Below the pieces are notes generated by a model. It saw only the letters and a list, made by a program, of their open reading frames with translations. It did no database searches and was not told the DNA's origin. Shown here one piece after another: positions 5,485-6,015 of a stretch of DNA of 6,015 bases; position 1 is the stretch's first letter, and the number at the start of each line of letters is the position of its first letter. The DNA is from Planctomycetota bacterium (GTDB taxonomy: Bacteria > Planctomycetota > Planctomycetia > Pirellulales > Lacipirellulaceae). A program made the translations under genes and the position numbers. Location of the stretch: the NCBI GenBank assembly GCA_024278035.1, contig JAJRUA010000442.1, positions 1 through 6,015 of the forward strand, in the 5' to 3' direction.

Positions 5485-6015
5485 CTAAGAACGGCGACCT
5501 GCCACCCCTATTACGAAAGTTCCCAAAATGAAGAGCGTCGCCGTCGTCGGTTCGGGCATCATTGCCGTAGTGAATTTTATCTCCGTAAAAATGGCATAGC
5601 CCGACGATCCATCGCCGGCAGAAAAGCTGCCGCGAGGATCGTTGGTCTCATTAAAGAATACGAGAGCAGCAACGTACTCTTTTCCCGGTTCGAGAGTGCC
5701 ACCGGGAATAAACTTGCTGGTCAATGCGGGGTTCTCTTCCGCAATCACATCAAAATCTCCCGCGACATCTTCGATAAAGATTTCCACGTTGTTGACATTC
5801 GTTCCCGAAACATCGTCCCAGGCAAGCGTCAGGTCTTGCGAAGAATCAAAGCCTTGCAAGGTTTCGTACAGCGTCCCCGAGAAGAAAGGGATCGGCGTGG
5901 GGTAGCTCCCCGAGAAAGCGATTGATTCACTAACCGTTCCTACGGATGTTTGTACGTCAATCGAGTAAGCATTTCCATCCGGTATCGCAGCATCAAGGGC
6001 CGCATCGCTGGGGAA
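5485..6015 (-). CDS. PEP-CTERM sorting-domain protein, C-terminal part (cut by window edge)
   Basis: The frame is open from the right edge to the TAG at 5487-5485, giving 176 visible residues; the N-terminus and signal peptide are outside. The last 23 residues form a PEP-CTERM sorting signal: PEP at 154-156, a hydrophobic segment (about 158-173, TATLFILGTFVIGVAG) and terminal RRS. Such proteins are exported and processed by an exosortase (EpsH/XrtA type), usually for surface or exopolysaccharide-associated display. The rest is acidic and rich in beta-prone stretches (LTLAWDD 62-68, VEIFIEDVAGDFDV 77-90, EYVAALVFFNETN 113-125), resembling an Ig-like or FN3-like sandwich, but I do not recognise a named domain. 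An internal TTG at 5859 could pass for a start, but the coding character continues unbroken upstream of it. The prepilin gene follows on the same strand 151 bases downstream. Confidence 0.85.
   Translation of the reverse strand, partial: FPSDAALDAAIPDGNAYSIDVQTSVGTVSESIAFSGSYPTPIPFFSGTLYETLQGFDSSQDLTLAWDDVSGTNVNNVEIFIEDVAGDFDVIAEENPALTSKFIPGGTLEPGKEYVAALVFFNETNDPRGSFSAGDGSSGYAIFTEIKFTTAMMPEPTTATLFILGTFVIGVAGRRS

Noticed and set aside
5485..5859. Short 124-residue protein starting at an internal TTG
   Set aside because: The same frame is open and protein-like all the way to the window edge, so this is the end of a larger PEP-CTERM protein.

Overview
The window looks like chromosomal DNA from a planctomycete, most likely of the Pirellulales type. 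This is an inference from three things: a PEP-CTERM surface protein beside a lone prepilin-like gene, short GC-rich palindromic repeats between genes, and starts that often lack a good Shine-Dalgarno sequence. No rRNA, marker gene or database search supports it directly. The sequence is moderately GC-rich throughout, and no transposase, integrase, tRNA or CRISPR array is visible.

Layout. Bases 1-1025 (minus) hold the N-terminal 341 residues of a siroheme sulfite reductase hemoprotein, cut by the left edge. A divergent intergenic region (1026-1234) carries a 64-base inverted repeat. It is followed on the plus strand by pgpA (1235-1762, phosphatidylglycerophosphatase A) and folD (1804-2655, methylene-tetrahydrofolate dehydrogenase/cyclohydrolase), 41 bases apart and probably co-transcribed. 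After a 116-base gap with a candidate promoter comes a PhnD-family substrate-binding protein (2772-3890). It has an N-terminal membrane segment and an acidic linker, but no transporter genes beside it.

The right part lies on the minus strand. It holds a SpoU/TrmH-family RNA 2'-O-methyltransferase (4709-3897), which meets the PhnD-like gene tail to tail with 6 bases between the stops. Next come a type IV pilin/GspG-like prepilin (5333-4812) and the C-terminal 176 residues of a PEP-CTERM protein running off the right edge (6015-5485). The gaps between these minus-strand genes hold nested palindromes at 4718-4752, one arm of which covers the methyltransferase ribosome-binding site, and a strong hairpin at 5355-5390.

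The genes are mostly unrelated housekeeping functions (sulfur assimilation, phospholipid synthesis, one-carbon metabolism, RNA modification) next to cell-envelope proteins. I see no clearly new multi-gene system. The most unusual items are the orphan membrane-anchored PhnD-like protein with a DxDGDxxxD loop, and the palindromic elements sitting in translation-initiation or leader regions.
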